Assembly (NCBI GenBank): GCA_033977485.1
Contig: CM066991.1
Location: forward strand, 57,779,350 to 57,843,349
Length of the DNA stretch: 64,000 nt
Direction of reading: 5' to 3'
From: Hydrangea macrophylla
Lineage: Eukaryota > Streptophyta > Magnoliopsida > Cornales > Hydrangeaceae
Shown here: positions 35,845 to 46,780 of the stretch, piece by piece
Layout: each line of letters begins with the position of its first letter
How positions within the stretch are numbered: position 1 is the first letter of the stretch
Translations under genes and position numbers: made by a program
The notes under the pieces: model-generated
What the model was told of the DNA's origin: nothing
What the model saw: only the letters and a program-made list of their open reading frames with translations
Databases searched by the model: none

Positions 35845-36696
35845 ATGTCTAGCCCACTTACTATAACCATGATCCAGAATAAGCTAATTGGAAATAACTA
35901 CGTTGAATGGAAACTGGAACTGGATGAATTGTTAACTGCTAATGGAGGTAAATACGTTCTTACCATTCCCTGTCCACCTATTCCATACCATGACACCCCA
36001 ACTGATCTTGCAGATCAATATTGGCAGTGGATAAGATTTGATGGTATAGCTCGCTCTAGCATCTTAGACTCTTTGTCTGATGTGTTGAAGCAGCAACATC
36101 AACCTTTGAACACTGCCCGTGCTATAATGTTGAACCTCGAGGAGATGTTTGAGGAGCTGAGTCAAACTGCAAGGCTTAGAGCCTTGGAGTTAGTCATGGA
36201 CACCAGAATGTTGGAAGGAACTTCAATAAGAGAGCATGTTTTTAAAATGATTACTTATTTTAAAGTACTGGAAGTTCTGGGTTCCGACATTGATTGTGAG
36301 ACTCAAGTTGACATAATCTTGCATTCGTTGCCTTCATCATTCACTCAATTTAAAAAGATTTTTAAAATGAGTAAAACAGTTTTTTCAACAAGTGAATTGA
36401 TGAGCTCTCTTGAGGCAACGATGGATATAGTCAAAGAGGAGTCAAATGTTCAAAACATTGGAATGGCTTCATCTTCTGGAACTAAGCCTACAAGCATAAG
36501 TTCAGAGAAGGAAAAGCAAGACTCAAGGATAGGTGAGCCTAACGCAATTATTAGGAAGAAGGCAAGACTTGGAAAGGGAAAGGCTAGAGCTGTGCCAAAA
36601 GGAAAGTGTTTCCATTGTGGCATGAGAGGGCATTGGAAAAGGAACTGTGTGGAATACTTGACTGCCAAAAGGCAAGGTATGATCCCTTTTCACTAG
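35845..36696 (+). CDS. Copia D Gag polyprotein (intact, 283 codons)
   Basis: Gag forms the virus-like particle in the cytoplasm and packages element RNA. The UBN2-type domain is visible: MIQNKLIGNNYVEWKLELD at the N-terminus, then GIARSSILDSLSDVLKQQHQ, the REHVFKMITYFKVLE helix region, and DIILHSLPSSFTQFK. A basic K/R/G linker precedes a canonical CCHC knuckle, C-F-H-C-x4-H-W-K-R-N-C, at about residues 255-268. The Met at 35845 was preferred over the in-frame Met at 35752 because UBN2 similarity in the related Copia A, B and C gags begins at this Met. The frame closes at a TAG 15 codons after the knuckle, ahead of a degraded protease, so no gag-pol fusion can be made. It diverges more from A and C than those do from each other. 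Confidence 0.85.
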   Translation: MSSPLTITMIQNKLIGNNYVEWKLELDELLTANGGKYVLTIPCPPIPYHDTPTDLADQYWQWIRFDGIARSSILDSLSDVLKQQHQPLNTARAIMLNLEEMFEELSQTARLRALELVMDTRMLEGTSIREHVFKMITYFKVLEVLGSDIDCETQVDIILHSLPSSFTQFKKIFKMSKTVFSTSELMSSLEATMDIVKEESNVQNIGMASSSGTKPTSISSEKEKQDSRIGEPNAIIRKKARLGKGKARAVPKGKCFHCGMRGHWKRNCVEYLTAKRQGMIPFH

Positions 36697-37504
36697 TTTT
36701 TGAAGTAAGTTGAAAAACTGATACTTCAACTACTTGGGGCATTGATTCTGTGTTTTCTAAATTATATCTGTAATTGTTGCAGGGAATTGGAAAATAAGTG
36801 TCACGCCCCGGAACGGCAAAAATAGAGAAAAATAAATTTCCTTTTTGGGTCCAAAGGCAGCGACGGGTGAAGTCACATGATTGTCCACACCATGCAGTAC
36901 TAAGCAATAAGAAGTAATAGTGCAACAACAATGAAGTCTAGGTTCTGATCACAACGTATCACAAAGTCAACAGAAGTTACTAACTATTACATATCAGAGT
37001 CTCGAATCAAATATAAGGCAGCGGAAATACAAATGCCAAGGCAACATATGCCTGACTACAAAAAGATTCTAAAACGGTAAAGACGATTAGCTATAATTTT
37101 AGTCTAGTCTTCAGTTGGCATAAAGGTAGTCCTCGGCGTAGTAGTCTTCTTCGGTCTGACCTCCGTCGGGGAAATCCTCCACAGGGGCTCCGTCACCGGC
37201 ATAGTTGTCCTCTCCTGCAGGCCCTTCACCTGTATAGTCATAACCAGGGTGCGCTGGAACATAGAAATGTCCAGCGGCATAAACGCCGTCAGCTTAATGA
37301 AAGCCGAGTGAGTTAAATACTAACAGAGTATCGACTATTGATATTATCACAAGTTATAAACCGTAACCAAATTAGAATTCAGTAAGGGTAACTCCTTTAA
37401 TCAAACCAATGATCCGATTACTGACGTCCTATTCATTTTAAGATCGACAACGCGACATGATAGGGGAACAGACTCGACAGTAGTTTAACTCTATAACACA
37501 CCAT

Positions 37505-37835
37505 TGCTCATCCACCGCTTTTAAGAACATATGCACAGTTCACCGCATGTCATGGATACCACGTTAGTCCATCCCTCGCTTTTAAGAACATATGCACAGT
37601 CCACCGCATGTCAGGGATATAACGCTTTAAACAACAGTACATCATTCTATGCCACGACTTAGCAACGTCTACCAGTGATCACGGTCCACCGCATGTCATA
37701 GACACCTTCGTCTGTCTACCGCTTTTAAGAACATATGATTAGATCATCTGGCTATCTTAGGGCAAATGGTCCGGTTCACCGCAAGTCATAGACACCTTCG
37801 TCTGTCTACCGCTTTTAAGAACATATGATCGACCA
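37505..37835. repeat. Irregular tandem repeat in the G1 LTR
   Basis: Four copies of a 20-base motif containing CGCTTTTAAGAACATATG alternate with four copies of a CACCGCATGTCATAGA-type motif, at spacings of roughly 60-110 bp. The repeat lies in the transcribed (R-U5) part of the LTR. Confidence 0.85.
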
Positions 37836-38152
37836 AAGCCCGCCCACGCAAGGTTCCCGAATCCTAGCAAACCTACTTAAGTTCAACTCTATCACCGATA
37901 CATGACAATCCCAATGTGGCCCGACTACTCTGAATGAAATGAACGTCAACTCCAAAGGATTCACGACTATTCCGTTATCTAACGTTATAAACATTATCCA
38001 TTAATATTGTTATTACTACGATCCTACGCCGCATTAACTCCTTATCATGTCTGTATTACAATAATAAAGCATGCTGGGAAATACTGAACAGTAAATAAAC
38101 AACTAAACAGTTATTACATTAACTAAACAAGTAAAACAGTAACTGTAACTGC

Positions 38153-38362
38153 CAATCGATTGGTATAGATGTCAATCGATTGGTATAAAAGTGGCATCAA
38201 TCGATTGGAAGAAGGTTCAATCGATTGGTATAAAAGTGGCATCAATCGATTGATAAAAGATTCAATCGATTGGATCACAATCCATGTCAATCGATTGCAT
38301 AAAGTGTCAATCGATTGGAACATGAAAGATGTCAATCGATTGGTATAAGTACCAATCGATTG
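38153..38362. promoter_or_regulatory. ATCGAT palindrome array, G1 LTR downstream cluster
   Basis: Ten copies of (C)CAATCGATTG(G) in 210 bp, separated by 6-15 bp of varying sequence. Located on the transcribed side of the G1 TATA box. The function is not known from the sequence. Confidence 0.75.
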
Positions 38363-38849
38363 ACACTTCGTCTTCTTCACAGAGAAGACTGCCCAGCAAC
38401 ATATAAACGGGAATACATGGTTTCTTCTCCATTTCTTCATTCAAGCATGTTCTAACACCAATATAAAGCTACCAAGTGAGTTTAAAACTCACCTTAGACG
38501 TTAAGGGCGTGTTTGGGAATGTGTTTTGAAGCTTGGAGCTCCAATGGTGCTCTCCCTCTCTCTCTCTCTAGTTCTCTGTCTTCTCTCTTCTCCTTCTCCT
38601 TCTTTTCTTCTTCTTTCTGGTCTTCTTCTTCTTTTTCTCAGTCCATCTCTGAGTGTGTGTAGGAATATATGTATATATGAGTGTATATATATATGAGTGT
38701 TTATATATACATAAACACACACAAGACTCTCCCTCTCACTCTCTCTGATTTTTGTAAACAGAAATCCGCCCAAAATGGGCTGGTATATATAAAGGGAAGG
38801 TGTTCACGTGGCCTCTCCCCAGCCAGAGCAAAAGAATCTGCCCAACTGC

Positions 38850-38965
38850 CTTCAATCGATTGGCATAAGTGTCAATCGATTGATACAATCAATCGATTGG
38901 TATAAAGTTCAATCGATTGGTATCCAAAATAAGGCAATCGATTGGAAAACTTATCAATCGATTGG
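38850..38965. promoter_or_regulatory. ATCGAT palindrome array, G1 LTR upstream cluster
   Basis: Six copies of CAATCGATTG(G) within 116 bp, starting about 55 bp upstream of the minus-strand TATA box of the G1 LTR. Confidence 0.75.
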
Positions 38966-39115
38966 TATCCAAATTATACAAAGGGTAAGGCCAAGCTCAT
39001 ACAAGTATAAAAACATACAAGGTCTAGTTTATATAATCACTTTACAAAAATATAGGGTATTACATCATCCACCACTCATAAAAGATTTCGTCCCCGAAAT
39101 CCGAAATAAAGTGGG

Positions 39116-42100
39116 TTAAAACAAAAATGGAAACTTCTCTTGCATCTCCGACTCCAATTCCCATGAAGCTTCTCCTTCGTCGTGGTGCTTCCACTGAACC
39201 TTCACTAGCGGAATATCCTTGTTCCTGAGCTTCTTCACTCCTCGGTCTAGAATACGCACTGGTCCTTTGTTGTAGGTTGCATTCTCGTTCACCTCGATAT
39301 CTTTAAAACCGATCTCGTGCGTTGGGTTATGGGCACACGTCCTCAACATGCTGATGTGGAAAACGTTGTGCACTCCTGACATCTTTGGCGGCAATGCAAG
39401 TCGATAAGCAACCTTCCCAACACGTTCTAGGATCTCGAACGGTCCGATGAATCGCGGCGATAGCTTGCCTTTCTTCTGTCCAAATCTGATGATACCTCGA
39501 ACTGGCGAGACTTTGAGTAGCACATGATCTCCAACTGCAAACTCAAGATCTTTCCGTTGCTTGTCGGCATAGCTCTTGTGTCTTGATTGCGCTGTCTTCA
39601 TCTTCTCTTGTACAATCTGGATTTTCTCGTTGGTTTCTCGAATCATCTCGGGCCCAAGTAGTTGAGTATCTCCGACTTCGGCCCAACATAGCGGCGATCG
39701 GCAAGGTCTTCTATACAAGGCTTCAAACGGCGCCATCCCTATGCTCGTGTGGTAGCTGTTATTGTAGGCAAACTCGATCAAAGGTATATGCGTCTCCCAT
39801 GAATTCTCGAATTCAATGACACAGGCTCGCAACATATCCTCCATCACTTGATTGACTCGTTCTGTCTGACCGTCTGTCTGTAGATGAAAGGCTAAACTCA
39901 AATTCAATGAAGTTCCCATTGCTGTCTGAAGGCTCTTCCAGAATTCTGCGGTAAAGCGTGAATCTCGATCTGAAACTATTGAGACGGGTACACCATGCAG
40001 TCGCACTACTTGCTGTAGATACATCCGGCTCAATTTTTCAACAGGGTGCGTCATGCTGTAGGCGATAAAATGTGCTGACTTTGTGAGTCGATCCACTATT
40101 ACCCAAATAGCGTCGTGGTTTTGTTGAGACTTCGGCAATCTAACCACAAAATCCATGGTGATGTGCTCCCATTTCCATTGGGGAATCGGTAGCAGTTGTA
40201 GGAGTCCAGGTGGTTTCTGATGCTCCGCCTTCACTTGTTTGCAAATAAGACATTGCGATACATACTCGGCCACTTCTCGCTTCATTCCTTGCCACCAGAA
40301 GTTTCTCTTCAAGTCCTTATACATCTTGTTTCCTCCTGGGTGGATAGTCATCCTTGACTTGTGTGCTTCGTCCAGAATGTTCTTCCTGAGACCATCGTCA
40401 TTTGGCACACAGAGTCTACCTTTGCATCTCAGTGCTCCATCCGTGCTAATACTCCATATATCTGGTTCCTTTGCGGATATCTTGGCAAACCATAACTTGA
40501 AATCCTCGTTTGACTGTTGAGCTTCCAAGATGCGGTTGATGAGAGTCGGTTGTACAACAAGACATCCAAGGTGTTGTCTTTCTCCTGATTCCACTGGTCG
40601 AAGGTCGAATTTGGCTAACGTCTCCATTGCTCGCCATTCTCTAATCAAAATCGAAGCAACCAAAAGGCGTGGCCTCCGGCTCAGAGCGTCGTCTACAACA
40701 TTTGCTTTACCCGGGTGGTATTGCAAAGAGAAGTCGTAGTCCTTGAGTAGTTCCATCCATCTCCGTTGTCGCATGTTCAACTCCTTTTGAGAGAACAGGT
40801 ACCTTAAACTCTTATGATCTGAGAATAAGTCGAACTTTTCTCCATACAAATAGTGTCTCCAAATCTTCAGGGCAAACACGATTGCGGCTAGTTCTAAGTT
40901 GTGCGTCGGATAGTTCTTCTCATGCGGCTTCAATTGTCTTGATCCGTATGCGATGACATTCCCCTCTTGCATTAGTACACAACAAAGTCCTTGGTGTGAT
41001 GCATCACTATAGATTATGAATTGTTCACCACTCTTAGGTATCGCAAGTACAGGTGCTGAGGTTAGTCTCTCCTTCAATTCCTGAAATGCATCCTCATGTT
41101 TATCGGTCCATTCGTACTTCGTCTCCTTCCTAGTCAGGCTTGTCAACGGTCCTGCGATTCTAGAGAATCCTTCCACAAATCTCTGGTAATACCCAGCCAA
41201 TCCTAGAAAACTCCTAACTTCGGTCGCGTTGGTTGGCCTGTTCCAGCTCAAGACTGCATCGATCTTAGATGAGTCTACAAAAATCCCATCCTGTGATATC
41301 ACATATCCCAGGAATTTAACTTCCTGAAGCCAGAATTCATATTTGCTGAATTTCGCATACAGACTATTGTCTCTGAGAGTCTGTAGAGCAATTTGTAGAT
41401 GCTTCTTATGTTCTTCTTCCGTCCTTGAATAAATTAGAATGTCGTCAATGAATACTATAATGAATTGATCCAGATAGGGTCTGAATACTCTATTCATTAG
41501 GTCCATGAATACTGTCGGGGCATTAGTCAATCCAAAAGACATCACTAGAAATTCGTAGTGTCCATATCTCGTCCTGAAGGCAGTTTTCGGTATATCTTTC
41601 GGCCGAACTAGTAATTGATGGTATCCTGAACGCAAATCGATTTTTGAGAATATCCATGATCCTTGTAGTTGATCGAACAGGTCGTCTATCCGGGGAAGTG
41701 GATACCTATTCTTGGTCGTGACCTTATTCAACTCCCTGTAGTCGATATAGAGTCGTAGCTCTCCGTCCTTCTTTTTCACAAATAGAACTGGTGCTCCCCA
41801 AGGCGATGTATTGGGGCGAACAAAACCTAAGTCTTCAAGTTCCTGAACTTGCTTCTTCAATTCTAGCATTTCTATTGGCGCCATCCGATACGGGGTCTTG
41901 GAAATCGGCAACGTTCCAGGTGCTAACTCAATGCAGAAGTCTATCTCTCTCTTCGGCGGAAGTCCTGAGATACTTCGGAACACATCTTCAAAGTCTTGAA
42001 TAACGGGGATCTGCTTGACAGTAAGCTCCGTTCTTGAAGTCTTAATCGTGGCTAGGCAGCTCGTGATAAACATGTCGCTCAACGGTTGGCACTGAAATCT

Positions 42101-43630
42101 GATCTGCGGGCAACCAGGCGTCGAAAAGACAATGGTCCAACTAACACAATCCAGGTTAGTGCCATACTTAGTAAGCCAATCCATTCCTAGGATCACGTCG
42201 AACTCAGACATTGACAGGACTATCAAGTCTGCTGGGAGATTCCTATCCTCTAGTGTCAAGGGATAATCCTTGCACACCTTACCTAACTTAACGGATACTC
42301 CCAAGGGCGAAATGGCATTAAGGGTTGGCTCAAGTGCTAGGGGTAGCAATCCCAAATCACGTACCATCTTAATAGCTATGAAAGAACGGGCGGCACCGGT
42401 ATCAAATAAAGCTCTAACTTGACAATGAAATAAAATGAGTGTACCTTCCAAGTTTTGCTGTTCCTCTGCATTATACCCTGCATTGTCAGGGATGATGGCA
42501 TTCACCCTAACCTGTCCTTGCTGTCCTTGCTGTCCTTGAGCAGGCGCTCCATAGTAGCCTCCACGTGGTGCTTGACAATCCTTGCTTATGTGACCAGGCT
42601 TGTTACAGTTGCGGCAGACGAGGTCATTACGGCGGTTTGTCTTGGGGGCTGTGCAATACCTTACAATATGTCCGGGCACTCCACAGTTGAAACATCCATC
42701 AGTGTTCTGTCGCTGGGCGATGGGCTGTGCCTGAGGTGGTCCTCGCTGTTGATTCTGTTGTCGAAGAAAATTAGCTTGGGGCTTCCTTGTCCCATCCCAT
42801 GTGCGCTTGGTTCCCTGGTAGTTGTTGGTCTGGGGTTTCCATCCTTGATTGTTCCTTGATGATTGCGCGGAGAAGTTCCTTGGTTGGAAGGTCCTGGGTG
42901 GAGGTCGATTCACTTGTGGTCCTTGCACAGGGTAAGCATCATTTTCCAAACTTGAAGCAAGATGGACAATCCCTTCAAATGACTGGCCCAGATGGCCTAT
43001 CATCATGTGCCGGAGGTGTGGGTTGAGTCCTTGGTGGAATCGCTTGACCTTCTTGACGGAGGTGTCTATCATATGCGGAGCAAAACGGGAAAGTCGCTCA
43101 AATTGTGTAGTATACTCTCTGACTGTCCAGTTTCCTTGGGTTAGACTCAGGAAATTCCTCTCTTGTTGGTCTCTTTCGTCCTCAGGGAAATACTTCTCGA
43201 GAAATCGAGTCTTGAATGCTTCCCAAGGCATTCTCCTTGCAGCGTTAATCCCAATCGTGGCTCTCTCGGCCTCCCACCAGTCCGCGGCGGAGTAAGTTAG
43301 TTGAAATGCGGCTAGACGTCTCTTGTCAAGCTCACTGCACTCCAGGGCTTCAAAGATTAGCTCCAACTCTCGTATCCATTGCTCTGCTTTCCAGGACTCT
43401 GCCATGCCGTCGAACTTTTCGGGTCGCAGGCCACAAAATCGTTCCAACAGTTTATCGCCTGTCTGCCTTGGAGGGACAAAGTGGTTGTTGCCATTGTCGT
43501 TGGTGGCATGATTGTAGGTATCGCCGATGTGTTCCATCCGTTGCATGAAAGCTTCGAAGACTCCAGTTGGGTCCATACCCTCGGGAATAGGTGCTCCCAG
43601 TCGTGCTTTGTTCCTTGTGGGTCCCACCAT
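39116..43630 (-). CDS. G1 Gag-Pol polyprotein with chromodomain (1504 codons)
   Basis: A complete chromovirus polyprotein in one frame, which would be processed in particles and finally integrate cDNA into chromatin. In order: Retrotrans_gag domain (about residues 70-230, with [15 protein letters not shown] and [13 protein letters not shown]); two CCHC knuckles (C-F-N-C-x4-H-x4-C at about 311 and C-R-N-C-x4-H-x4-C about 30 residues later); aspartic protease D-T-G-A (about 407); RT with [16 protein letters not shown] and the catalytic F-I-D-D-I-L-I-Y-S (about 725); RNase H I-Y-S-D-A-S (about 870); zinc HHCC and integrase core with [12 protein letters not shown] (about 1217) and TERVNQ; C-terminal chromodomain ending [20 protein letters not shown]. 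No stop or shift interrupts it and all expected catalytic residues are seen. The start Met is followed at once by gag similarity. Expression is doubtful since its promoter LTR is missing. Confidence 0.93.
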   Translation of the reverse strand: MVGPTRNKARLGAPIPEGMDPTGVFEAFMQRMEHIGDTYNHATNDNGNNHFVPPRQTGDKLLERFCGLRPEKFDGMAESWKAEQWIRELELIFEALECSELDKRRLAAFQLTYSAADWWEAERATIGINAARRMPWEAFKTRFLEKYFPEDERDQQERNFLSLTQGNWTVREYTTQFERLSRFAPHMIDTSVKKVKRFHQGLNPHLRHMMIGHLGQSFEGIVHLASSLENDAYPVQGPQVNRPPPRTFQPRNFSAQSSRNNQGWKPQTNNYQGTKRTWDGTRKPQANFLRQQNQQRGPPQAQPIAQRQNTDGCFNCGVPGHIVRYCTAPKTNRRNDLVCRNCNKPGHISKDCQAPRGGYYGAPAQGQQGQQGQVRVNAIIPDNAGYNAEEQQNLEGTLILFHCQVRALFDTGAARSFIAIKMVRDLGLLPLALEPTLNAISPLGVSVKLGKVCKDYPLTLEDRNLPADLIVLSMSEFDVILGMDWLTKYGTNLDCVSWTIVFSTPGCPQIRFQCQPLSDMFITSCLATIKTSRTELTVKQIPVIQDFEDVFRSISGLPPKREIDFCIELAPGTLPISKTPYRMAPIEMLELKKQVQELEDLGFVRPNTSPWGAPVLFVKKKDGELRLYIDYRELNKVTTKNRYPLPRIDDLFDQLQGSWIFSKIDLRSGYHQLLVRPKDIPKTAFRTRYGHYEFLVMSFGLTNAPTVFMDLMNRVFRPYLDQFIIVFIDDILIYSRTEEEHKKHLQIALQTLRDNSLYAKFSKYEFWLQEVKFLGYVISQDGIFVDSSKIDAVLSWNRPTNATEVRSFLGLAGYYQRFVEGFSRIAGPLTSLTRKETKYEWTDKHEDAFQELKERLTSAPVLAIPKSGEQFIIYSDASHQGLCCVLMQEGNVIAYGSRQLKPHEKNYPTHNLELAAIVFALKIWRHYLYGEKFDLFSDHKSLRYLFSQKELNMRQRRWMELLKDYDFSLQYHPGKANVVDDALSRRPRLLVASILIREWRAMETLAKFDLRPVESGERQHLGCLVVQPTLINRILEAQQSNEDFKLWFAKISAKEPDIWSISTDGALRCKGRLCVPNDDGLRKNILDEAHKSRMTIHPGGNKMYKDLKRNFWWQGMKREVAEYVSQCLICKQVKAEHQKPPGLLQLLPIPQWKWEHITMDFVVRLPKSQQNHDAIWVIVDRLTKSAHFIAYSMTHPVEKLSRMYLQQVVRLHGVPVSIVSDRDSRFTAEFWKSLQTAMGTSLNLSLAFHLQTDGQTERVNQVMEDMLRACVIEFENSWETHIPLIEFAYNNSYHTSIGMAPFEALYRRPCRSPLCWAEVGDTQLLGPEMIRETNEKIQIVQEKMKTAQSRHKSYADKQRKDLEFAVGDHVLLKVSPVRGIIRFGQKKGKLSPRFIGPFEILERVGKVAYRLALPPKMSGVHNVFHISMLRTCAHNPTHEIGFKDIEVNENATYNKGPVRILDRGVKKLRNKDIPLVKVQWKHHDEGEASWELESEMQEKFPFLF

Positions 43631-43739
43631 AGTGATCCGTGTGAGGTGTACCTATGAAGGATCTAACGATTAGCTGACAATCTCCTCGGGGAAATGATCA
43701 TACTTAAGTAACAGAAAGCATAACATGAATCAAAATCAC
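43631..43739 (-). other. G1 leader remnant ending in the Athila target duplication
   Basis: About 109 bp upstream of the G1 start codon, without a recognisable primer site. ATCAC at 43735-43739 is the left target duplication of the Athila element and pairs with 56184-56188. Confidence 0.8.
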
Positions 43740-43992
43740 TGCAAAGCGGGGGTATTTGTAAAATACAACCGCGCTAAAAGGAAGAATTGTATTAGTTTTT
43801 ATCACAACTTCCCGTTTTATCTGCAATTTGCATTACAAGGCTAATTTTCATACAATATGATTAATCTATGATAAGTTGTATTGTTTGAGCTGTTGTTTGT
43901 GCAGATCACTGCTGTATGGACTAAACAGATGAACATCAGGATAAATGGAATGCTGGAATGAAAACAAAAGAAGTCAAAGCTGAAATTTGGAG

Positions 43993-44103
43993 TTCGATCG
44001 ATCTAATCCAGTTCGATCGATCGAGCGTTCGATCGCTTAAAGAGTGTTGAAGCGCTTGAGGATTAAGGGTTCGATTGCTCGAGAGCAGTTCGATCGATCC
44101 AAC
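43993..44103. promoter_or_regulatory. ATCGAT palindrome array, Athila LTR upstream cluster
   Basis: Five to six TTCGATCGATCGA-type units, some decayed (TTCGATCGCTT, TTCGATTGCTCGA), ending about 70 bp upstream of the TATA box. The same array is at 54798-54908 in the 3' LTR. Confidence 0.75.
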
Positions 44104-44599
44104 GTGGTATTTCCAGTAACCTTCGCGTGCGCAGCAGATGCGGGTTTTTAACCCTAGTTCTTAGTTTTTCTTATATATAGGTGTATTGTATACGTTTCGG
44201 GGGACACACATTTTTTTGGTTTTCCAGTTTTAGAGAGAGAGATAGAGGTTTTGTGTTTATTTTGTAGGTTTTTCATTGGAGTTTACTTGGTGCATTGGAT
44301 TTCTTTAGTTTAATACAAGTACTCTGCGTTCCAGGTTATTTATATATTGTCCATTTACATTCTGCACTTTGTAGTCGTAGTTTAATCGTTCATCTAGTAG
44401 TATTACATGCTAGATACTTCCAAATCTATAGTTTTTATAGTTTCCATGAAAAACTCGCAACCAAACAAGGCTTTGATGTTTTCTTACGTTAAATATCAAT
44501 CTGTGACACTCCAGACAATGTCTGAGTAGTCCCAGGTTGGGATAACACGATGAAACAGTGATCTCCAGCCTCTGCCATGCAGCAGAATAATCGCTGTGT

Positions 44600-44722
44600 T
44601 CGATCGATCGAAGTTAGTTCGATCGGTCGAACCAGAGACAGTCAAGCGATCGAAGCCATTTCGATCGATTGAGGGATGAAGGTCTTCGATCGATCGAAAG
44701 CGCATCGATCGATCGAACTCCC
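44600..44722. promoter_or_regulatory. ATCGAT palindrome array, Athila LTR downstream cluster
   Basis: Six TTCGATCGATCGAA-type palindromes or variants in 123 bp, on the transcribed side of the TATA box. The same array is at 55402-55522 in the 3' LTR. Confidence 0.75.
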
Positions 44723-45384
44723 TGATTCTTGAGGATGTTCCCTACAGTATTCCAGGACCTTTTGTTTTAAGATTTGTTATCATTCTGTCCAAAAAAATGC
44801 TCAGTTTGTCAAAATAGTTTTTAAAACTAAGGCCCTAAGGCATTTTCTTTCAATACATTTTGCAAACCACCTTCAATGCTAACACCATTGAGGGTGCGAG
44901 TCTTAACTATTGAATTAAATCGCTTTCATGTATTTTAACTTAACTGTGATGATATGGTCCCGGTCATGAAAGGACCATGGATTCTCCATCTTTAGAGGAA
45001 TACGGAAAACTGTGGGTAATGTACTCCTTCGAGCTTCAAGGCAAATGCATGGTAGATAGCTAGATTACTGTGGATTCGTGTAATCCCAACACTTTCTTTC
45101 TAAAGTTAAACATCCTAATTTAGAGTACTGTTTTAACTAGCTAGTTAGATCGTTAATTTAATCTGAATTATTTTCATTAGTAATCTTAGTTTGTGGAGCT
45201 TTGTGTTCCGCACCATTGTTTAATCTTATTAGTTTTTATTTTTCTTTCTTTTGAGGTTAGTCTAATTCGATAGGTCAACACCTTCCCTGTGGGATCGACC
45301 TGGTCTTACCAGTTATTACTTGCACGTCTACCTACACTTGGGTATTGCATAAGAGCGCACAGAAAAATTCTCGTGTCAAGTTTT

Positions 45385-45402
45385 TGGCGCCGTTGCCGGG
45401 GA
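45385..45402 (+). other. Athila primer-binding site (tRNA-Asp)
   Basis: TGGCGCCGTTGCCGGGGA, six bases after the LTR end, complementary to the 3' end of plant tRNA-Asp and typical of Athila elements. Confidence 0.93.
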
Positions 45403-45517
45403 GGGTGACAATCAATTCCTTAGATTACCTCAGTCTCTCTTCATCTCTTGCTGTTTTTATTTTCTCTTCTTTTTAGTTCTTTTGGGTAAGCACTCACCCT
45501 AGGGACTCTCCTAGTTC

Positions 45518-46768
45518 ATGTCCAACAATTCTATCGAAGGAATTTTTGGAAATCCTTTCTACCGCTCTGATTCTGATAGTTCCATAAACCCGATAGCCAC
45601 TCCAACTGAATCAATGGATGATCATCAGAGTGAAAATGGTGACAATGTTGTGGTACCAATTGATGAGGCACTACGTCCTCTTTGCGATCTCATGCAACCA
45701 GAACATGCACCTACGCCCTCTTGCATTCAAATCCCACCGCATAATGGCAAATTTCAGTTTCGCAATGGGATGATTCAACTGCTTCCCAATTTTCATGGGA
45801 TGGAAAGTGAGAAGGCGTATTTACATGTCACTGATTTCGAGGATGTTTGCAAAACATTCTCGCAAAATTGTCCTAGGGAGGTGACGCATCTAATGCTATT
45901 CCCCTTCACTTTGAAAGATAAAGCGAAGGCGTGGCTCCACTCCCTAAAACCTAATTCAATTTTTACCTGGCATACGATGAGCACCGCGTTTCTAAAGAAA
46001 TTCTATCCTACTCGCATGACCACAGACCTTCAGCGTCAAATCAATTCCTATAAACAAAAGAGCAATGAAACCTTCACACAAGCGTGGGAGCGTTTCAAAG
46101 ATTTGCTTCTCTCGTGCCCACACCATGGGTTTGAGAAATGGCGAACTATCAGCTTCTTTTATCAAGGATTGAATGGTGAAACAAAGAAGTTGGTGGAAAC
46201 GATGAGCTCTGGACCATTTCTGCGTAAAAACACTGAAGAGGCTGAAGCCCATTTCGAATGGTTAGCTGAATACGCTCATGAATGGTCAAATTCTGACAAT
46301 GTCTCACGCTCACAAATATCCTGTGTAGAGGAGAAAAGCCTATACCAGCTAACCAGTGAAGATCACCTCATGACTAAGTATGCAGAGCTAGCAAAGAAGG
46401 TAGAGGAGTTAAGCATGAAAGGAGAGAGCTCTAGGCAAGTCATGCCTGAGGAACCATGTGGCACATGCAACATGTTGGGACATACAACTCAATATTGTCC
46501 TAATGTGCCATATTTTCAAGAGCAAGCCCCTATAGAGATGAATGCCATGCAAGGTTTTCGAGGGGCGGGGAATTCCAACAATAACTTTCAAAGTAACAAT
46601 AGATGGAATCACCCCGAGTTTGATTGGAGAAATAATGTTGGGACCCAAAATCAATATCAACAGCAGCCTTATAACAACAATCAATATCAAGGGCAAAACA
46701 ATAGGCCGTTCCAGCAATACAATCAAAATAGAACCAATAACCAAGCTCAACCCTCCAATGCACCATAG
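45518..46768 (+). CDS. Athila Gag (416 codons)
   Basis: The capsid/nucleocapsid precursor. A Retrotrans_gag domain is visible in the middle third: FTLKDKAKAWLHSL, then FLKKFYPT, ETFTQAWERFKDLLLSCPHHG and FYQGLNGETKKLVE. A CCHC knuckle C-G-T-C-x4-H-x4-C lies at about residue 310, followed by an N/Q-rich tail. The frame ends at TAG (46766-46768). Pol continues in the same frame 12 bases later, so full-length Gag-Pol would need readthrough of this stop or reversal of a point mutation. The start Met is the first in frame after the leader, about 115 bp from the primer site. Confidence 0.92.
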   Translation: MSNNSIEGIFGNPFYRSDSDSSINPIATPTESMDDHQSENGDNVVVPIDEALRPLCDLMQPEHAPTPSCIQIPPHNGKFQFRNGMIQLLPNFHGMESEKAYLHVTDFEDVCKTFSQNCPREVTHLMLFPFTLKDKAKAWLHSLKPNSIFTWHTMSTAFLKKFYPTRMTTDLQRQINSYKQKSNETFTQAWERFKDLLLSCPHHGFEKWRTISFFYQGLNGETKKLVETMSSGPFLRKNTEEAEAHFEWLAEYAHEWSNSDNVSRSQISCVEEKSLYQLTSEDHLMTKYAELAKKVEELSMKGESSRQVMPEEPCGTCNMLGHTTQYCPNVPYFQEQAPIEMNAMQGFRGAGNSNNNFQSNNRWNHPEFDWRNNVGTQNQYQQQPYNNNQYQGQNNRPFQQYNQNRTNNQAQPSNAP

Positions 46769-46780
46769 ACCAATACCTAT

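Larger units (their letters stand above)
32590..36798 (+). mobile_element. Copia D: 5' half of a Ty1/Copia element
   Basis: Plus-strand element with LTR (32590-34046), primer site, leader, intact gag (35845-36696) and a degenerate protease start (W-G-I-D-S near 36735), then cut at 36799 by chromovirus G1. No pol or 3' LTR of this element is found after G1 or anywhere to the right, so the 3' half is missing from the window. AAATT (32585-32589) is the candidate left target duplication but cannot be matched. Confidence 0.88.
36799..39064 (-). repeat. G1 3' LTR
   Basis: About 2266 bp. On the minus strand it starts TGTAATACCC right after a GTGGTGGATGA tract and ends CCGGGGCGTGACA, both typical of Tekay-type LTRs. 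TATA-like TTTATATATACC lies on the minus strand near 38783-38797. Six CAATCGATTGG palindromes lie upstream of it (38850-38965) and ten lie downstream in the transcribed part (38153-38362). A strong splice-donor consensus AAG/GTGAGT lies at 38487-38495. A 59-codon acidic, Tyr-rich open stretch without an ATG ends at 37108. Confidence 0.85.
36799..43739 (-). mobile_element. Chromovirus G1 (Ty3, Tekay/Del-like), lacks its 5' LTR
   Basis: Minus-strand element with a 3' LTR (36799-39064), an uninterrupted gag-pol (39116-43630) and a leader of about 109 bp before the Athila insertion. The ATAAG at 36794-36798 would be one target duplication; no second copy was found. Neither a tRNA-Met primer site nor a second LTR matching 36799-39064 occurs beyond the leader. 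The next native sequence (56189 onward) belongs to an unrelated X-type LTR. The proteins look functional but the element lacks the parts needed for reverse transcription. Confidence 0.85.
43740..45378 (+). repeat. Athila 5' LTR
   Basis: 1639 bp, TG...CA. TATA box (TATATATAG) at 44172-44180. One palindrome cluster lies upstream (43993-44103) and one downstream in the transcribed part (44600-44722). Confidence 0.95.

Noticed and set aside
38501..38773. Arg/Glu-rich frame in the G1 LTR
   Set aside because: It arises from CT-rich transcribed LTR sequence. There is no sign of coding.
44295..44492. 65-codon frame in the Athila LTR, repeated at 55100-55297
   Set aside because: Short, no domain, and duplicated only because it lies in both LTRs.
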